64,000 nucleotides of DNA. Origin: Bacillus sp. DTU_2020_1000418_1_SI_GHA_SEK_038. Lineage in GTDB: Bacteria; Bacillota; Bacilli; Bacillales; Cytobacillaceae. The DNA is taken from the NCBI RefSeq assembly GCF_032341175.1, contig NZ_CP135435.1, positions 2,976,001 through 3,040,000 on the forward strand, read 5' to 3'. The translations under genes were made by a program, and so were the position numbers. The notes beneath the pieces are model-generated. The model saw nothing but the letters and a program-made list of their open reading frames with translations, was not told the DNA's origin and ran no database searches. Below, one piece after another: positions 26,957-37,268 of this stretch. Within the stretch, counting starts at the first letter, position 1. Each line of letters opens with the position of its first letter.

Positions 26957-28357
26957 ATGGAAATGTTATCATGTCACTTAAATAGATCTAGTGAAATACC
27001 ATTGTATGACCAATTATACCTATATATTAAAAAGGAAATAATAGAAGGACGCATACAATACGGAACAAAACTGCCATCAAAGCGGAAATTAGCTGATTTT
27101 TTAAAAATTAGTCAAAATACTGTGGAAACAGCCTATCAGCAATTGACCGCAGAAGGATATGTCGAGGCTTACCCGCGTAAAGGATATTTTGTCATGACAC
27201 ATGAAGACTTAGAATATATGCAAACAAACCATTCCTTACAGGAAAATACAAAAATAAGTCAGGAATATATAAAATACAATTTCCATCCAAGCATGATTGA
27301 CACTGAAAATTTCCCATTTTCCGTATGGAGAAAATACGCAAAAAATACAATCACAAAAGAAAATCATTCTTTGCTGCTGCTTGGCGAGTTACAAGGGGAG
27401 ATGGAATTGCGGCAAGAAATCGCTCACTATTTGTATCAAGCCAGAGGGGTACAATGTTCACCAGAACAAATAATTGTTGGGGCAGGTATCGAAATTTTAT
27501 TGCAGCAGCTCTTTCTTCTATTTGATAAAAAAATGGTTTATGGTGTGGAGGATCCAGGTTACCATTTGATATTGCAAATTCTTAAGGGCTTTCCAAATGA
27601 AGTGCATACTCTTGAAATAGATGAGGAAGGAGTAAAAGTAGAACCTATTAATGATAAAAACATCAATATCGTTTATGTAGCTCCTTCCCACCACTTTCCA
27701 TATGGAACTGTATTATCGGTAAACCGCCGAACTAAGCTGTTAAAGTGGGCTGCAGCTGAGAAAGATCGTTATATTATCGAAGATGACTATGATAGTGAAT
27801 TTCGCTATAGCGGAAAATCAATTCCCTCCTTGCAAAGCATGGACATTCATGAAAAAGTGATTTATTTAGGTGCATTTTCAAAATCATTAATGCCATCAAT
27901 CAGAATTAGTTATATGGTGCTGCCAAAACCTCTTTTACAGCAATATAAAGAGGAATTGCCGTTCTACCATTCATGTTCCGTCTCAAGAATTGACCAGCAT
28001 ATTCTAGCTCAGTTCTTGAAGGAGGGGGATTTTGAAAGACATTTAAATAGAATGAGAAAGATTTATCGTCGTAAACTCGAAAAAGTTGTTGAATTATTAA
28101 AACCATATCAAGATAAGCTCGCCATCATTGGTGAACACTCTGGCCTTCATATCGTTCTCGTTGTTAATAATGGCATGAGTGAGGGGGAACTTGTTCAAAA
28201 AGCAGCTGAGAATGCCATGAAGGTTTATCCATTATCCCATTACTCACTAGAAAAAAAACATGAGATTCCCGCGCAAATTGTTCTTGGTTTTGCTGGAATT
28301 CGTGAAAATGAATTAGAAGATGCTATCCAACTCCTATTAAGATGTTGGAAGTTTTAA
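26957..28357 (+). CDS. pdxR: MocR/GntR-family regulator of PLP synthesis (PdxR)
   Basis: This is a fusion of a GntR winged helix to an aminotransferase-fold PLP sensor. In several Firmicutes and Actinobacteria the divergent orthologue activates pdxST when PLP is low. The DNA-binding part is residues about 10-77 (GTKLPSKRKLADFLKISQNT is the recognition region). The aminotransferase domain has YVAPSHHFPYGTVLSV, IIEDDYDSEFRY and the PLP lysine in YLGAFSKSLMPSIRISYM (about 304-321). The 466-residue length is typical. ATG follows AGGAGG by 10 bases. Assignment rests on architecture plus divergence from pdxS. Confidence 0.9.
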   Translation: MEMLSCHLNRSSEIPLYDQLYLYIKKEIIEGRIQYGTKLPSKRKLADFLKISQNTVETAYQQLTAEGYVEAYPRKGYFVMTHEDLEYMQTNHSLQENTKISQEYIKYNFHPSMIDTENFPFSVWRKYAKNTITKENHSLLLLGELQGEMELRQEIAHYLYQARGVQCSPEQIIVGAGIEILLQQLFLLFDKKMVYGVEDPGYHLILQILKGFPNEVHTLEIDEEGVKVEPINDKNINIVYVAPSHHFPYGTVLSVNRRTKLLKWAAAEKDRYIIEDDYDSEFRYSGKSIPSLQSMDIHEKVIYLGAFSKSLMPSIRISYMVLPKPLLQQYKEELPFYHSCSVSRIDQHILAQFLKEGDFERHLNRMRKIYRRKLEKVVELLKPYQDKLAIIGEHSGLHIVLVVNNGMSEGELVQKAAENAMKVYPLSHYSLEKKHEIPAQIVLGFAGIRENELEDAIQLLLRCWKF

Positions 28358-28372
28358 TTTATAAACTAAAAA

Positions 28373-28416
28373 AATAGCAGCAAGAACCATAGCTTTGGTC
28401 TTTGCTGCTATTTTTA
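28373..28416 (+). terminator. Terminator of pdxR
   Basis: AATAGCAGCAA and TTGCTGCTATT pair, with inner CC/GG pairs, and a T run follows on the plus strand. Confidence 0.9.
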
Positions 28417-28423
28417 GTTTGTT

Positions 28424-28541
28424 TTAAATCCAGCCCTTTTCCTCTGCGATGCTAATCGCCTCAATCCTATTTTTCACCTGAAGCTTACTAATGATTTCTG
28501 ACCGAGTGTATCATACAAATCACGAGCAATTAAACGTAAGC
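28424..28541 (-). pseudogene. Relic of a DesK/DesR-like two-component system
   Basis: On the minus strand one frame (28,541-28,495) reads SLRLIARDLYDTLGQK, the phosphoacceptor region of a DesK-type kinase (consensus RIARDLHDTLGQK), with the phosphorylated His replaced by Tyr. Another frame (28,504-28,424) reads RSEIISKLQVKNRIEAISIA and then EEKGWI and a stop, the C-terminus of a LuxR/NarL-type response regulator. The two join at about 28,495-28,504, so a deletion has fused the middle of the kinase gene to the end of the regulator gene. The HTH recognition helix is gone. No start codon or ribosome-binding site remains. Confidence 0.8.
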
Positions 28542-29465
28542 TTAATATTCATTTTCAATTGCTTTGATACGGTTATAGAACTTTTCGTTTACCGGAGTCG
28601 AAATCCCATGCTTTCTCCCTAATGCTAAAACAGTTCCTGAGAAAAGTTCAACTTCACTGAAGCGCTTAGCCTCTAAATCCTGTGCCATCGATGGCTTTCC
28701 CTCTGGGCTTAATTTACTTAAGACGTCTAACCAATACTCGATATCCGCTTCAGTTAAATGGATTCCCTCCTTTTCAGATAGAACCATTACCTCTCTCATC
28801 GCAGCAATCATCGTCTCTCTTGCTTCTCCTAGTCTTTGAATTTCGCCATAATTGCCTTCATAGACCGCAACGGTTTGATTAACACCGACATTTAACATAA
28901 ATTTACTCCACAAATGTTTATACATTTCAGGAATAATTTGATAAGGAAATTCCTTTCTATCAAAGAAGTCCGCAACCGCTCTGACCTTTTCAGTTGATTC
29001 TTCGTCTGAATATTGTTCACCAAAGCAAAGCATCCCCATATGATCATAAGTCAATTGGTTCCCTGCCTTAACGGCATCCATTCCCTGTGCCACACAGTAT
29101 AGAACCTTATCGATTCCGTATGCATCACCAATAATCCCCTCGCTTGTTATGCCATTTAATGCAGATAGGATAATCGTATGTTCCCCTACATGATTTTTGC
29201 AGGCTTGGATTGCATCAGATAGTCCCTCATTTTTTACCGTAAAAATTAGCAGATCAGCTGGGTCTACCTGCTCTTCAGGTGTTACATATTGAAAATCGCA
29301 ACGTTCATTATTGCAGTAAACCTGTTCCCTCTGATATTTATCTACTCGTCCTTTGTCAGCAATAATTCTTAGATTCTCTTTTGGCATTTTGTTAGACAGA
29401 TAGTGACCAAACATGATCCCCAATGCCCCTAAGCCTATGATGGATACGGTTTTAATCTCTTTCAC
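28542..29465 (-). CDS. Ketopantoate reductase-like protein (ApbA/PanE family)
   Basis: The 307-residue protein has the Rossmann NADP motif SIIGLGALGIMFGHYL at the N-terminus, the middle motif LLIFTVKNEGLSDAI with the family lysine, ILSALNGITSEGI, and the catalytic helix region HLWSKFMLNVGVNQTVAVY with KFxxNxxxN-type residues. PanE reduces 2-dehydropantoate to pantoate for CoA synthesis. No panB, panC or panD is nearby and paralogues in this family act on other 2-ketoacids, so I leave the symbol blank. It starts at GTG behind AAGGAG. The gene abuts the two-component relic. Confidence 0.85.
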   Translation of the reverse strand: MKEIKTVSIIGLGALGIMFGHYLSNKMPKENLRIIADKGRVDKYQREQVYCNNERCDFQYVTPEEQVDPADLLIFTVKNEGLSDAIQACKNHVGEHTIILSALNGITSEGIIGDAYGIDKVLYCVAQGMDAVKAGNQLTYDHMGMLCFGEQYSDEESTEKVRAVADFFDRKEFPYQIIPEMYKHLWSKFMLNVGVNQTVAVYEGNYGEIQRLGEARETMIAAMREVMVLSEKEGIHLTEADIEYWLDVLSKLSPEGKPSMAQDLEAKRFSEVELFSGTVLALGRKHGISTPVNEKFYNRIKAIENEY

Positions 29466-29582
29466 ACCTATAATCTCCTTTATCTTTTTTCTTTACTGAA
29501 TATTTTAACATAGGATGAGGAGCAAAATGGTGAATTAAACCTTTTTGAAGATAAACAAAAAGCGGTGCCATCTGGCCCGCCT

Positions 29583-30419
29583 TTATCGTTTGAAATTCCA
29601 TTCATCTTGTTCATAGCGCTCTTTTGCAATTTTATTCACATATGCTAATTCATCCATGTTGAGCTCATATGGCTCCAATTCAATATCAAGCCCTTCAGCA
29701 AACCCTACCCGAAATGCTTCTTTTGCCTGCTCAAGCGTAATTCTTTCTTTACTAATTTCATTAATTGCGACGGCCTTATTTTTGAAAGCCTTTTGCATCC
29801 GTTCCTTCACCCGGTCACTTGGGTATTTAAACAGGCTAAAGAGCTTGTCTTCTTCAATATCGAGTAAAATTGAGCCATGCTGAAGAATAACGCCCTTCTG
29901 TCTAGTTTGTGCGCTTCCAGCTACCTTTCTTCCCTCTACAACAAGCTCATACCAGCTAGGAGCATCAAAACAAACGGCAGAACGAGGATTTTTCAAAGAT
30001 TCCTTTTCCTCTTCCGTTCTCGGAACTGCAAAATATGCATCCATTCCTAGATGGAGAAATCCTTTAAGAATGCCTTCAGAAATAACTCTATAAGCTTCAG
30101 TAACTGTTTTCGGCATTTCCGGATGCTCTTCCGATACAATTACGCTATATGTAAGCTCATGCTCATGCAGGACGCCTCTTCCTCCAGTTGGCCGGCGGAC
30201 GAATCCTAAGCCATGATGCTTAACAGCTTCCATATCAATTTCTCTATCAACCTTTTGAAAATAACCAATTGAAAGAGTTGCAGGATTCCATCCATAGAAG
30301 CGAATTGTCGGAGGAATTTTTCCTTCACTATGCCAATCAAGCAATGCTTCATCCAGTGCCATATTGAAAGATGGGGTACCAGCACCTGAATCAATAAAAC
30401 GCCAAGTTTCTTTTGCCAT
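29583..30419 (-). CDS. lipM: Octanoyl-ACP:GcvH octanoyltransferase
   Basis: LipM moves octanoate from acyl carrier protein to GcvH, the first step of lipoate assembly in Bacillus. The 278-residue protein has the BPL/LplA/LipB fold with [20 protein letters not shown] at the N-terminus, [20 protein letters not shown] (substrate loop) and the likely catalytic cysteine in [20 protein letters not shown] (about 146). The lysine in [14 protein letters not shown] follows the family pattern. Its place beside yqhL and near the glycine cleavage genes matches B. subtilis yqhM. GcvH itself is not in the window. Confidence 0.94.
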   Translation of the reverse strand: MAKETWRFIDSGAGTPSFNMALDEALLDWHSEGKIPPTIRFYGWNPATLSIGYFQKVDREIDMEAVKHHGLGFVRRPTGGRGVLHEHELTYSVIVSEEHPEMPKTVTEAYRVISEGILKGFLHLGMDAYFAVPRTEEEKESLKNPRSAVCFDAPSWYELVVEGRKVAGSAQTRQKGVILQHGSILLDIEEDKLFSLFKYPSDRVKERMQKAFKNKAVAINEISKERITLEQAKEAFRVGFAEGLDIELEPYELNMDELAYVNKIAKERYEQDEWNFKR

Positions 30420-30590
30420 TGCATTAACCTCTTTTTCTCATTTATGTATGCGATTTTAGTCTATCAAAAAAAAGCTAAAAATCAAAGCAGCATGATTTTT
30501 GCATGGAATTTGTCTGATTTCCTTTACTCGTCTTATAGAACACTTATATAATAGAGAAGGCAAGCTTTAGTGCGAAAGGAGAAAGACATT

Positions 30591-30971
30591 TTGGAAACAC
30601 TATATTTCCTTCTAATCATGGCAGGCGGATTTCTTACGTATTCCCTAATAACATGGTTATACCAGAAGAGAATTGTCAAGACATTGACAGAAGAACAATT
30701 TCGCGAGGGCTACAGAAAAGCCCAGCTAATTGATGTCCGTGAACCAAATGAGTTTGAGAATGGACATATTCTAGGAGCTCGAAATATTCCGCTATCACAG
30801 ATGAAAATGCGCTTGAAGGAGCTTAGACCTGACAAGCCTGTCTACTTATATTGCCAAAGCGGCATGAGAAGCGGCAGAGCTGCCCAGTTTCTTCATCGTA
30901 AAGGCTATAAAGACCTATCACATCTTCAAGGCGGATTTAAAAAATGGTCTGGTAAAATTAAGACAAAATAA
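30591..30971 (+). CDS. yqhL: Membrane-anchored rhodanese-domain protein YqhL
   Basis: The 126-residue protein has one N-terminal membrane segment (LYFLLIMAGGFLTYSLITWL) and a single rhodanese domain. The domain shows LIDVREPNEFENGHILGARN and the active-site loop YLYCQSGMRSGRAAQFL, with the sulfur-carrying cysteine at about residue 88. It probably handles persulfide sulfur at the inner face of the membrane; the acceptor is unknown. The start is TTG 30,591 behind AAGGAG, which gives the B. subtilis length. It is divergent from lipM. Confidence 0.93.
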   Translation: METLYFLLIMAGGFLTYSLITWLYQKRIVKTLTEEQFREGYRKAQLIDVREPNEFENGHILGARNIPLSQMKMRLKELRPDKPVYLYCQSGMRSGRAAQFLHRKGYKDLSHLQGGFKKWSGKIKTK

Positions 30972-30993
30972 TACGAAAAGCTGTAGTCAGTGC

Positions 30994-31034
30994 CAAAAGA
31001 CCTCTGCACATTTTCTATGCAGAGGTCTTTTATA
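30994..31034. terminator. Bidirectional terminator between yqhL and gcvPB
   Basis: A perfect 13-bp stem, AAAGACCTCTGCA with TGCAGAGGTCTTT, encloses a 9-base loop. T-rich sequence follows on both strands, so it can stop both convergent units. Confidence 0.93.
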
Positions 31035-31040
31035 TATATA

Positions 31041-32501
31041 TTATTGTTTTTGATAGCGAAGCACTGGCTTACGAGCAGCCATTGTTTCATCAAGACGGCC
31101 AATGACCGTGCTATGAGGTGCTTCTTGAACGATTTCTGGATTCTCCTCTGCTTCTTTTGCAATTTGAATCATTGCATCACAGAAGGCATCGAGAGTTTCT
31201 TTAGATTCAGTTTCAGTCGGCTCTATCATGATACATTCTTCCACATTTAATGGGAAGTAAATAGTAGGAGGATGGTAGCCGAAATCTAACAGACGCTTCG
31301 CAATGTCAAGTGTACGAACGCCAAGTTTCTTTTGACGCTTTCCGCTTAATACGAACTCATGTTTGCAATGTCTATCAAATGGAAGGTCATAAGAGCCTTG
31401 AAGTCTTCTCATCATATAGTTTGCATTTAATACTGCATATTCAGTTACTGCCTTTAAGCCATCTGGACCCATTGAACGGATATACGTGTAGGCACGGACA
31501 TTAATTCCGAAGTTTCCGTAATAAGGCTTCACACGTCCAATAGACTGAGGACGGTCATAATCTAATACAAATTGATCGCCTTGTTTAACTAAAACTGGCT
31601 TTGGAAGATAAGGAATTAAGTCTGCTTTAACGCCTACAGGGCCTGAACCAGGACCGCCACCGCCGTGTGGACCAGTGAATGTCTTATGCAGGTTAAGGTG
31701 AACTAAGTCAAATCCCATATCTCCTGGGCGTGCTTTAGACATAACAGCGTTTAGGTTAGCTCCGTCATAGTAAAGCTTTCCGCCTGCACCGTGAACAATT
31801 TCTGCCATTTCAAGAATATTTTCTTCAAACAGCCCTAATGTATTTGGATTAGTAAGCATAAGTGCAGCAGTATCTTCGCCTACTACTCGTCTTAAATCCT
31901 CCAAGTCTACTAGTCCATCTTCATTCGATTTAACAGTAATTGTTTCAAAGCCGGCAACCGCAGCGGAAGCAGGGTTTGTACCATGTGCTGAGTCAGGAAC
32001 AATTACTTTCGTACGTTTAAAATCACCATTTGCTTCATGGAACGCACGGACCATCATTAAAGCTGTCCATTCTCCATGAGCGCCAGCTGCTGGCTGAAGT
32101 GTAACTTGATCCATACCCGTAATTTCAATTAAATGCTCTTGAAGATCATACATTAACTCTAAAGCACCTTGAACAGAACTTTCATCCTGAAGCGGATGCA
32201 AATGAGCAAATCCAGCATAACGTGCCACATTTTCATTGATTTTCGGATTGTATTTCATTGTACAAGAACCAAGCGGGTAAAAACCAGAGTCAACCCCGTG
32301 GTTACGATTAGAAAGTGCAGTATAGTGACGCATAATATCTAATTCAGATACTTCTGGCAGCTCTGGTTCTTCTTCTCTTAGAAAGCCCGCTGGAACCAGT
32401 TCATTAATATCAGTTTCCGGAACATCCATTTCCGGGAGACTATAACCGATGCGGCCAGGTGTGCTTAATTCGAAAATGAGTGCTTGATCATCCTTATGCA
32501 T
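31041..32501 (-). CDS. gcvPB: Glycine dehydrogenase (decarboxylating) subunit 2
   Basis: GcvPB is the PLP-carrying half of the P-protein that decarboxylates glycine and passes aminomethyl to lipoyl-GcvH. The 486 residues show the PLP lysine in [20 protein letters not shown] (about 260-279) and the family opening [21 protein letters not shown] 32,501 follows GGGGGAG. It overlaps the end of gcvPA by 8 bases, indicating coupled translation. It is the last gene of gcvT-gcvPA-gcvPB under the glycine riboswitch. Confidence 0.97.
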   Translation of the reverse strand: MHKDDQALIFELSTPGRIGYSLPEMDVPETDINELVPAGFLREEEPELPEVSELDIMRHYTALSNRNHGVDSGFYPLGSCTMKYNPKINENVARYAGFAHLHPLQDESSVQGALELMYDLQEHLIEITGMDQVTLQPAAGAHGEWTALMMVRAFHEANGDFKRTKVIVPDSAHGTNPASAAVAGFETITVKSNEDGLVDLEDLRRVVGEDTAALMLTNPNTLGLFEENILEMAEIVHGAGGKLYYDGANLNAVMSKARPGDMGFDLVHLNLHKTFTGPHGGGGPGSGPVGVKADLIPYLPKPVLVKQGDQFVLDYDRPQSIGRVKPYYGNFGINVRAYTYIRSMGPDGLKAVTEYAVLNANYMMRRLQGSYDLPFDRHCKHEFVLSGKRQKKLGVRTLDIAKRLLDFGYHPPTIYFPLNVEECIMIEPTETESKETLDAFCDAMIQIAKEAEENPEIVQEAPHSTVIGRLDETMAARKPVLRYQKQ

Positions 32502-33840
32502 GGTACTCCCCCATTTCTTTAACAAAAGTATCAATTTCTTCTTTCGTTCTTAATTCAGTAACAGCAACTAACATATGGTTCTTTAAGTCAGAGTAATCAC
32601 GGCCTAAATCATATCCGCCAATAATACTTTTTTCTAGAAGTTTTTGATTTACTTCTTTTACAGGTGTATTTAATTTAATGATAAATTCATTAAAGGACGG
32701 GCCTTCAAATACTACTTCAAAGCCATTTTCTTTAAATGCTTTTTTAGCATAATTGGCTTTCTGAATATTAGCTATAGCCATTTCCTTAACGCCTTGCTTT
32801 CCTAATGCCGTCATTGCTACTGATGCAGCAAGAGCATTTAACGCTTGGTTTGAACAAATATTAGAAGTCGCTTTTTCACGGCGGATATGTTGTTCACGCG
32901 CTTGAAGCGTTAGTACAAAACCGCGGCGCCCTTGTTCATCTACTGTTTGTCCAACAAGACGTCCAGGAACTTTTCTCATTAATTTATTCGTAACAGCGAA
33001 GTAACCGCAGTGAGGACCGCCAAATGCTGTCGGAATTCCGAAAACTTGCGCATCTCCAGCAACAATATCAGCACCGAATTTTCCTGGAGGTGTTAGTGCT
33101 CCAAGTGCTAGCGGGTTGCTTGATACGACAAATAATGATTTTTGTGCGTGAATAATTTCTTCAAGCTCTTTCATTGGCTCAATTCTTCCAAAGAAGTTTG
33201 GATATTGAACGATTACCCCAGCAATATCATCATTGATCATTTCTTTCAATGCATCGACATCAGTTACACCATCTTTATGTGGGACCTCAACAACTTCAAT
33301 GTTTTGGCCTTTTGCATACATTTTTACAACTTCTTTTGATTCTGGATGTACTGCGCTCGAAATTAATAATTTATTACGGCGAGTTTGAGCAGCACTTAGC
33401 GTTCCAGCTTCAGCAAGAGCAGTTCCTCCATCATACATAGAAGAGTTTGCCACATCCATACCTGTTAATTCGCAAATCATTGTTTGGAATTCAAAGATTG
33501 CCTGAAGCTCTCCTTGAGAGATTTCTGGCTGGTATGGTGTATAAGCTGTATAGAATTCAGAACGTGAAAGTACATGATCAACAATTACAGGCATGTAATG
33601 ATCATAAACACCTGCTCCAATAAAAGCGGTATTGCTCTTAAGATCAGCATTCTTTTGTGCCATTAACGAAAGCTCTTTCATTAATGCTGTTTCAGTTGCT
33701 GCAGGTTTAATGTTATATTCACCTTTAAATCTTACTCGTTCAGGAATATCACTGAATAATTCATCGATTGAGTTCACACCGATTGTAGCAAGCATTTCTT
33801 TTTTATCTGACTCTGTCATCGGTAAATAGCGATGTTTCAT
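32494..33840 (-). CDS. gcvPA: Glycine dehydrogenase (decarboxylating) subunit 1
   Basis: GcvPA is the non-PLP half of the split P-protein. The 448 residues begin [20 protein letters not shown] and include the family text [35 protein letters not shown] and [16 protein letters not shown]. The start is ATG 33,840 behind AGGAG; a longer frame to 33,897 overlaps the gcvT end and has no ribosome-binding site. It lies 19 bp after gcvT. Confidence 0.97.
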   Translation of the reverse strand: MKHRYLPMTESDKKEMLATIGVNSIDELFSDIPERVRFKGEYNIKPAATETALMKELSLMAQKNADLKSNTAFIGAGVYDHYMPVIVDHVLSRSEFYTAYTPYQPEISQGELQAIFEFQTMICELTGMDVANSSMYDGGTALAEAGTLSAAQTRRNKLLISSAVHPESKEVVKMYAKGQNIEVVEVPHKDGVTDVDALKEMINDDIAGVIVQYPNFFGRIEPMKELEEIIHAQKSLFVVSSNPLALGALTPPGKFGADIVAGDAQVFGIPTAFGGPHCGYFAVTNKLMRKVPGRLVGQTVDEQGRRGFVLTLQAREQHIRREKATSNICSNQALNALAASVAMTALGKQGVKEMAIANIQKANYAKKAFKENGFEVVFEGPSFNEFIIKLNTPVKEVNQKLLEKSIIGGYDLGRDYSDLKNHMLVAVTELRTKEEIDTFVKEMGEYHA

Positions 33841-33859
33841 TATTATGTCTCCTCTCCTG

Positions 33860-34963
33860 TTATTTCCCTTTTTTATAGAAAGGCGTCGCTGCCACAACTG
33901 CTTTTAGGCGCTTCCCGCGAATCTCTACTTCAACTTCTGTTCCAATTGCCGTATTTTCGGTATTTAATAAGGCCAAGCCGATATTTTTCTTTAAAGTTGG
34001 AGATTGTGTACCTGTTGTTACTTCTCCAATTTGCTCTTCACCTTTGAATACCGGATAGCCATGACGCGGAATTCCACGATCAATCATTTCAATTCCAGCT
34101 AATTTTCTTGTTAAACCCTCTTCTTTTTGTTTTAAAAGAACTTCTTTACCAATAAAATCAGCTTCTTTATTCACTTTTACGGCAAAACCGATTCCCGCTT
34201 CAAGTGGAGAAATTTCCGGAGAAATTTCTTGGCCGTATAGTACAAGGTTGGCTTCAAAGCGCAATGTATCACGGGCACCTAATCCGCAAGGGATTACCCC
34301 TTCTTCTTTTCCGGCTTCTAAAATATCCTTCCAAATAGCTACAACATCATTGGCATCGCAATAAATTTCGAAGCCGTCTTCTCCTGTATAACCCGTTCTG
34401 GAAACAAGAGCTTTTTTGCCATTTATATCGACTTGATCTTGAAATTTAAAAAAACCGATATCTGATAAATTTGTTTCAGCAGTCAGCTTTTGAAGAACAG
34501 ACTCCGCTAACGGACCTTGAATAGCAACCTGAGCCGTCTTGTCGGAAAGGTTCTCGATTGTCACATCTCCTTCAAGATGGTCTGTGAGCCATTGATAGTC
34601 TTTTTCAATATTAGAAGCATTTACAACTAGCAAATAATGATCATCTGCAAATTTATAGACAAGTAAATCATCAACAGTCCCGCCATTTTCGTAACACATG
34701 GCTGTGTACTGGGCACCAAAAGTTTTTAGTTTTGAGATGTCATTTGTCATCATTTTTTGAAGATAGTTTAGGCTGTCTGGGCCTTTTACTTCTATTTCAC
34801 CCATATGGGATACGTCAAACAACCCAGCTTTTGTACGAACTGCCTCATGCTCCTCTTTAATGCTAGAGAACTGAACAGGCAGATCCCAGCCGCCAAAGTC
34901 AATTGTCTTCGCACCATAGTCTTTGTAAACATCGAATAATGGTGTACGTTTTAACTGTGACAT
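33860..34963 (-). CDS. gcvT: Aminomethyltransferase (T-protein)
   Basis: GcvT transfers the aminomethyl carbon from GcvH to tetrahydrofolate, releasing ammonia and methylene-THF. The 367 residues start [20 protein letters not shown]. Folate-site landmarks are [15 protein letters not shown] with the conserved Asp/His, [20 protein letters not shown], and [14 protein letters not shown] near 194. It is the first gene of the operon, with the glycine riboswitch between about 100 and 310 bp upstream. Confidence 0.97.
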   Translation of the reverse strand: MSQLKRTPLFDVYKDYGAKTIDFGGWDLPVQFSSIKEEHEAVRTKAGLFDVSHMGEIEVKGPDSLNYLQKMMTNDISKLKTFGAQYTAMCYENGGTVDDLLVYKFADDHYLLVVNASNIEKDYQWLTDHLEGDVTIENLSDKTAQVAIQGPLAESVLQKLTAETNLSDIGFFKFQDQVDINGKKALVSRTGYTGEDGFEIYCDANDVVAIWKDILEAGKEEGVIPCGLGARDTLRFEANLVLYGQEISPEISPLEAGIGFAVKVNKEADFIGKEVLLKQKEEGLTRKLAGIEMIDRGIPRHGYPVFKGEEQIGEVTTGTQSPTLKKNIGLALLNTENTAIGTEVEVEIRGKRLKAVVAATPFYKKGK

Positions 34964-35017
34964 TCACTTGTCCCCCTTTTTATCCTTTTTAAAAGTTTAG
35001 AAATTCGCCAATTTAAT

Positions 35018-35048
35018 GCGGTAAGCGCCTAGACACAGAAGCTAGACA
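35018..35048. repeat. Short derivative of the palindromic repeat
   Basis: ATGCGGTAAGCGCCTAGACACAG followed by AAGCTAGACA carries the left and right ends of the 120-bp element with the middle missing; positions 35,018-35,048 between gcvT and its riboswitch, so it lies in the gcv leader RNA. Confidence 0.6.
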
Positions 35049-35059
35049 TATTACAGACA

Positions 35060-35272
35060 CTAAAAAAGGGCAGAAATCCCCCTTAAAATAGAGAAGATCC
35101 CTGTCCTTGCACCTGAAAGTTTACCGATAACCGGCTTTCCCCTTTGGTGGCTTCCCTAATTAAGAAGCACTCTCCAGAGCTACGTCAAACAAGGGTTCTT
35201 TTGCCTGAGAGATTCACAACTGAAATTGCTTGCTCCTTCGGCGCTACAAAATGTAGTCTCTCCCCTTATCAT
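35060..35272 (-). promoter_or_regulatory. Tandem glycine riboswitch with terminator platform
   Basis: On the minus strand, aptamer 1 runs from about 35,272 to 35,187 (GGGGAGAGACT, GCGCCGAAGGAGCAA, ATCTCTCAGGCAAAAGAACC). Aptamer 2 runs to about 35,101 (GACGTAGCTCTGGAGAGTGC, CCACCAAAGGGGAAAGCCGG, TTTCAGGTGCAAGGACAGGG). These are the conserved cores of the glycine class. An expression-platform hairpin, AAGGGGG-ATTTCTG-CCCTTTTTT, lies at 35,062-35,086. In this class glycine binding prevents termination and turns on the cleavage operon. Confidence 0.95.
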
Positions 35273-35497
35273 CATCCGTATTTATAAAATTTTCCAAATT
35301 GGTCATACTAAACGCAAATACGTTCCTTAAAAACATACTTTTTAGCCTTGAATCCAATTTGAAACCTTTTTCCTTTAATAAAATCACTCGTTAAACTAAG
35401 TGGTTGTGGCAAATTTCAAAACTTTCAAAGCTATTATTATCCTACCATTAGAAACCTATTTGAGCAATGGTTAATATTTTTCTCATATAAAAGAAAT

Positions 35498-35560
35498 GCG
35501 GAAAGCGCCTCGATGGTCCAAATGTCCACTATAACTGAGGCAGGCGCTAAAGCTAGACAG
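35498..35560. repeat. Intermediate derivative of the palindromic repeat
   Basis: GCGGAAAGCGCCTCGATGG at the left and GAGGCAGGCGCTAAAGCTAGACAG at the right keep the terminal stem (AGCGCCTC with GAGGcaGGCGCT) and the GCTAGACAG end but have a different, short middle. It lies just upstream of yqhH. The rest of the 34,964-35,579 gap is the glycine riboswitch and AT-rich sequence. Confidence 0.65.
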
Positions 35561-35579
35561 CTTTCAAAGGAGAAGTTTT

Positions 35580-37268
35580 ATGACAGTAAATATTGAATTT
35601 GATTCTTCATGGCAGGAGGACTTTTTAACAAGAATCGTGCAGGACGGACCATGGGGGAACTGGGAACTTTATAAACTAGCGATAGAGGTTGAAAATCATA
35701 CAACGATCCCTGAATTTGAGGGTCTGCAGGCCCCTAAGCATCTTTCAGGTCTTACTCCATTGCCTCACCAGCTGGAGGTGGCAAAGCAAGTAGTAGAAAA
35801 TATGAATGGAAAAGCCATTCTTGCAGATGAAGTGGGTTTAGGAAAAACAATAGAAGCAGGATTAATATTAAAAGAATACATGATACGCGGCTTAGTCAAA
35901 AAAGTATTAATTCTTGTACCGGCCTCTCTTGTAACTCAATGGGCCATTGAACTAAACACCAAGTTTTTCATTCCAGCTGTTACCCAGAGGAAAAGCTATG
36001 TTTGGGAGCAGTGTGATGTGGTTGTATCATCTATTGATACGGCTAAACGGAATCCTCATAGAGATATTATTAATAAGCAAGATTATGACTTAATCATTAT
36101 AGATGAAGCACATAAGCTCAAAAATAATAAAACCAAGAACTATGAGTTTGTACAAAATTTAAAAAAGAAGTTTTGCTTGCTTTTAACAGCTACACCTATT
36201 CAGAATCGCATCAGTGAAATTTTTAATCTTGTTTCGCTATTAAAGCCCGGCCATTTAGGAAATGAATCTGCTTTTTATCGAAAATACAGTAAGGATGCTC
36301 GTGACCTAGATGATGACAAGCATTTAAAGGAATTAGTGAATAAAGTAATGATTCGCAATCGGCGTGCTGATACAGGCATCGAGTGGACAAAACGAGTTGT
36401 TGAAACGATTCCTATTGAATTTTCAAAAGAAGAAAGAGATCTTTATGAAGCAGTCACTAACTTGCGGCGAGATGGCAATTGGATCAGCTCTAGCCAATTT
36501 TCCGTGATGACCCTTCAGCGCGAGGCGTGCAGCAGCCGTGAAGCTGTTTATTATACATTAAAAAACATGCTAGAAAGACAAGAAGAACCAACTATCGCCT
36601 ATCAAAAGCAAATTCAATATTTAGTTGAAAAGGTTGAAGCCGTACAAAAAAACTCTAAAGCGGAGAAAGCACTTGAATTAATTCAGCAAATTAACGATAA
36701 AGTTATTATTTTCACAGAATATCGGGCAACACAAATGTATCTTCAATGGTTTCTCAAGCAATATGGCATCACTTCAGTACCCTTTCGAGGAGGGTTTAAA
36801 AGAGGCAAGAAAGACTGGATGCGTGAACTTTTTCAAAAAAACGCTCAGGTGCTGATTGCAACAGAAGCAGGCGGTGAAGGGATTAATCTTCAGTTTTGTA
36901 ATCACATCATTAATTTTGACTTGCCATGGAACCCAATGAGGCTCGAACAAAGAATTGGGCGTATTCACCGTCTTGGACAGGAAAAGGATGTCATGATCTA
37001 TAATTTTGCTACAAAGGATACTGTTGAAGAACATGTATTAAAGCTGTTGTACGAGAAAATTAATCTTTTCGAAAAGGTGATTGGCGATTTAGATGATATT
37101 CTTTCTAAGCTGGATTTCGGAAATGTTGAGGATCACCTAATTGATATATTCGGTAAATCTGCCTCAGAGGGTGAAATGAGAATAAAAATGGAGAACCTAA
37201 CATCGATGATTCAATTTGCTGAAGAAATGCGGGAGGGTGAACAAAATGCAGCAACAAGAAATTCATAA
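35580..37268 (+). CDS. yqhH: SNF2-family helicase-like protein YqhH
   Basis: The 562-residue protein has the two RecA-like lobes of SNF2 ATPases. Motif I is ILADEVGLGKTIEAGLI (about 80-96), motif II LIIIDEAHKLKN (about 170), motif III LLTATPIQNR, and motifs V-VI ATEAGGEGINLQF and QRIGRIHRLGQ. No extra N- or C-terminal specificity domain is obvious. Such proteins remodel protein-nucleic-acid complexes; the target of YqhH is unknown. ATG follows AAAGGAG. The end overlaps yqhG by 23 bases, so the two are translated together. Confidence 0.93.
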   Translation: MTVNIEFDSSWQEDFLTRIVQDGPWGNWELYKLAIEVENHTTIPEFEGLQAPKHLSGLTPLPHQLEVAKQVVENMNGKAILADEVGLGKTIEAGLILKEYMIRGLVKKVLILVPASLVTQWAIELNTKFFIPAVTQRKSYVWEQCDVVVSSIDTAKRNPHRDIINKQDYDLIIIDEAHKLKNNKTKNYEFVQNLKKKFCLLLTATPIQNRISEIFNLVSLLKPGHLGNESAFYRKYSKDARDLDDDKHLKELVNKVMIRNRRADTGIEWTKRVVETIPIEFSKEERDLYEAVTNLRRDGNWISSSQFSVMTLQREACSSREAVYYTLKNMLERQEEPTIAYQKQIQYLVEKVEAVQKNSKAEKALELIQQINDKVIIFTEYRATQMYLQWFLKQYGITSVPFRGGFKRGKKDWMRELFQKNAQVLIATEAGGEGINLQFCNHIINFDLPWNPMRLEQRIGRIHRLGQEKDVMIYNFATKDTVEEHVLKLLYEKINLFEKVIGDLDDILSKLDFGNVEDHLIDIFGKSASEGEMRIKMENLTSMIQFAEEMREGEQNAATRNS

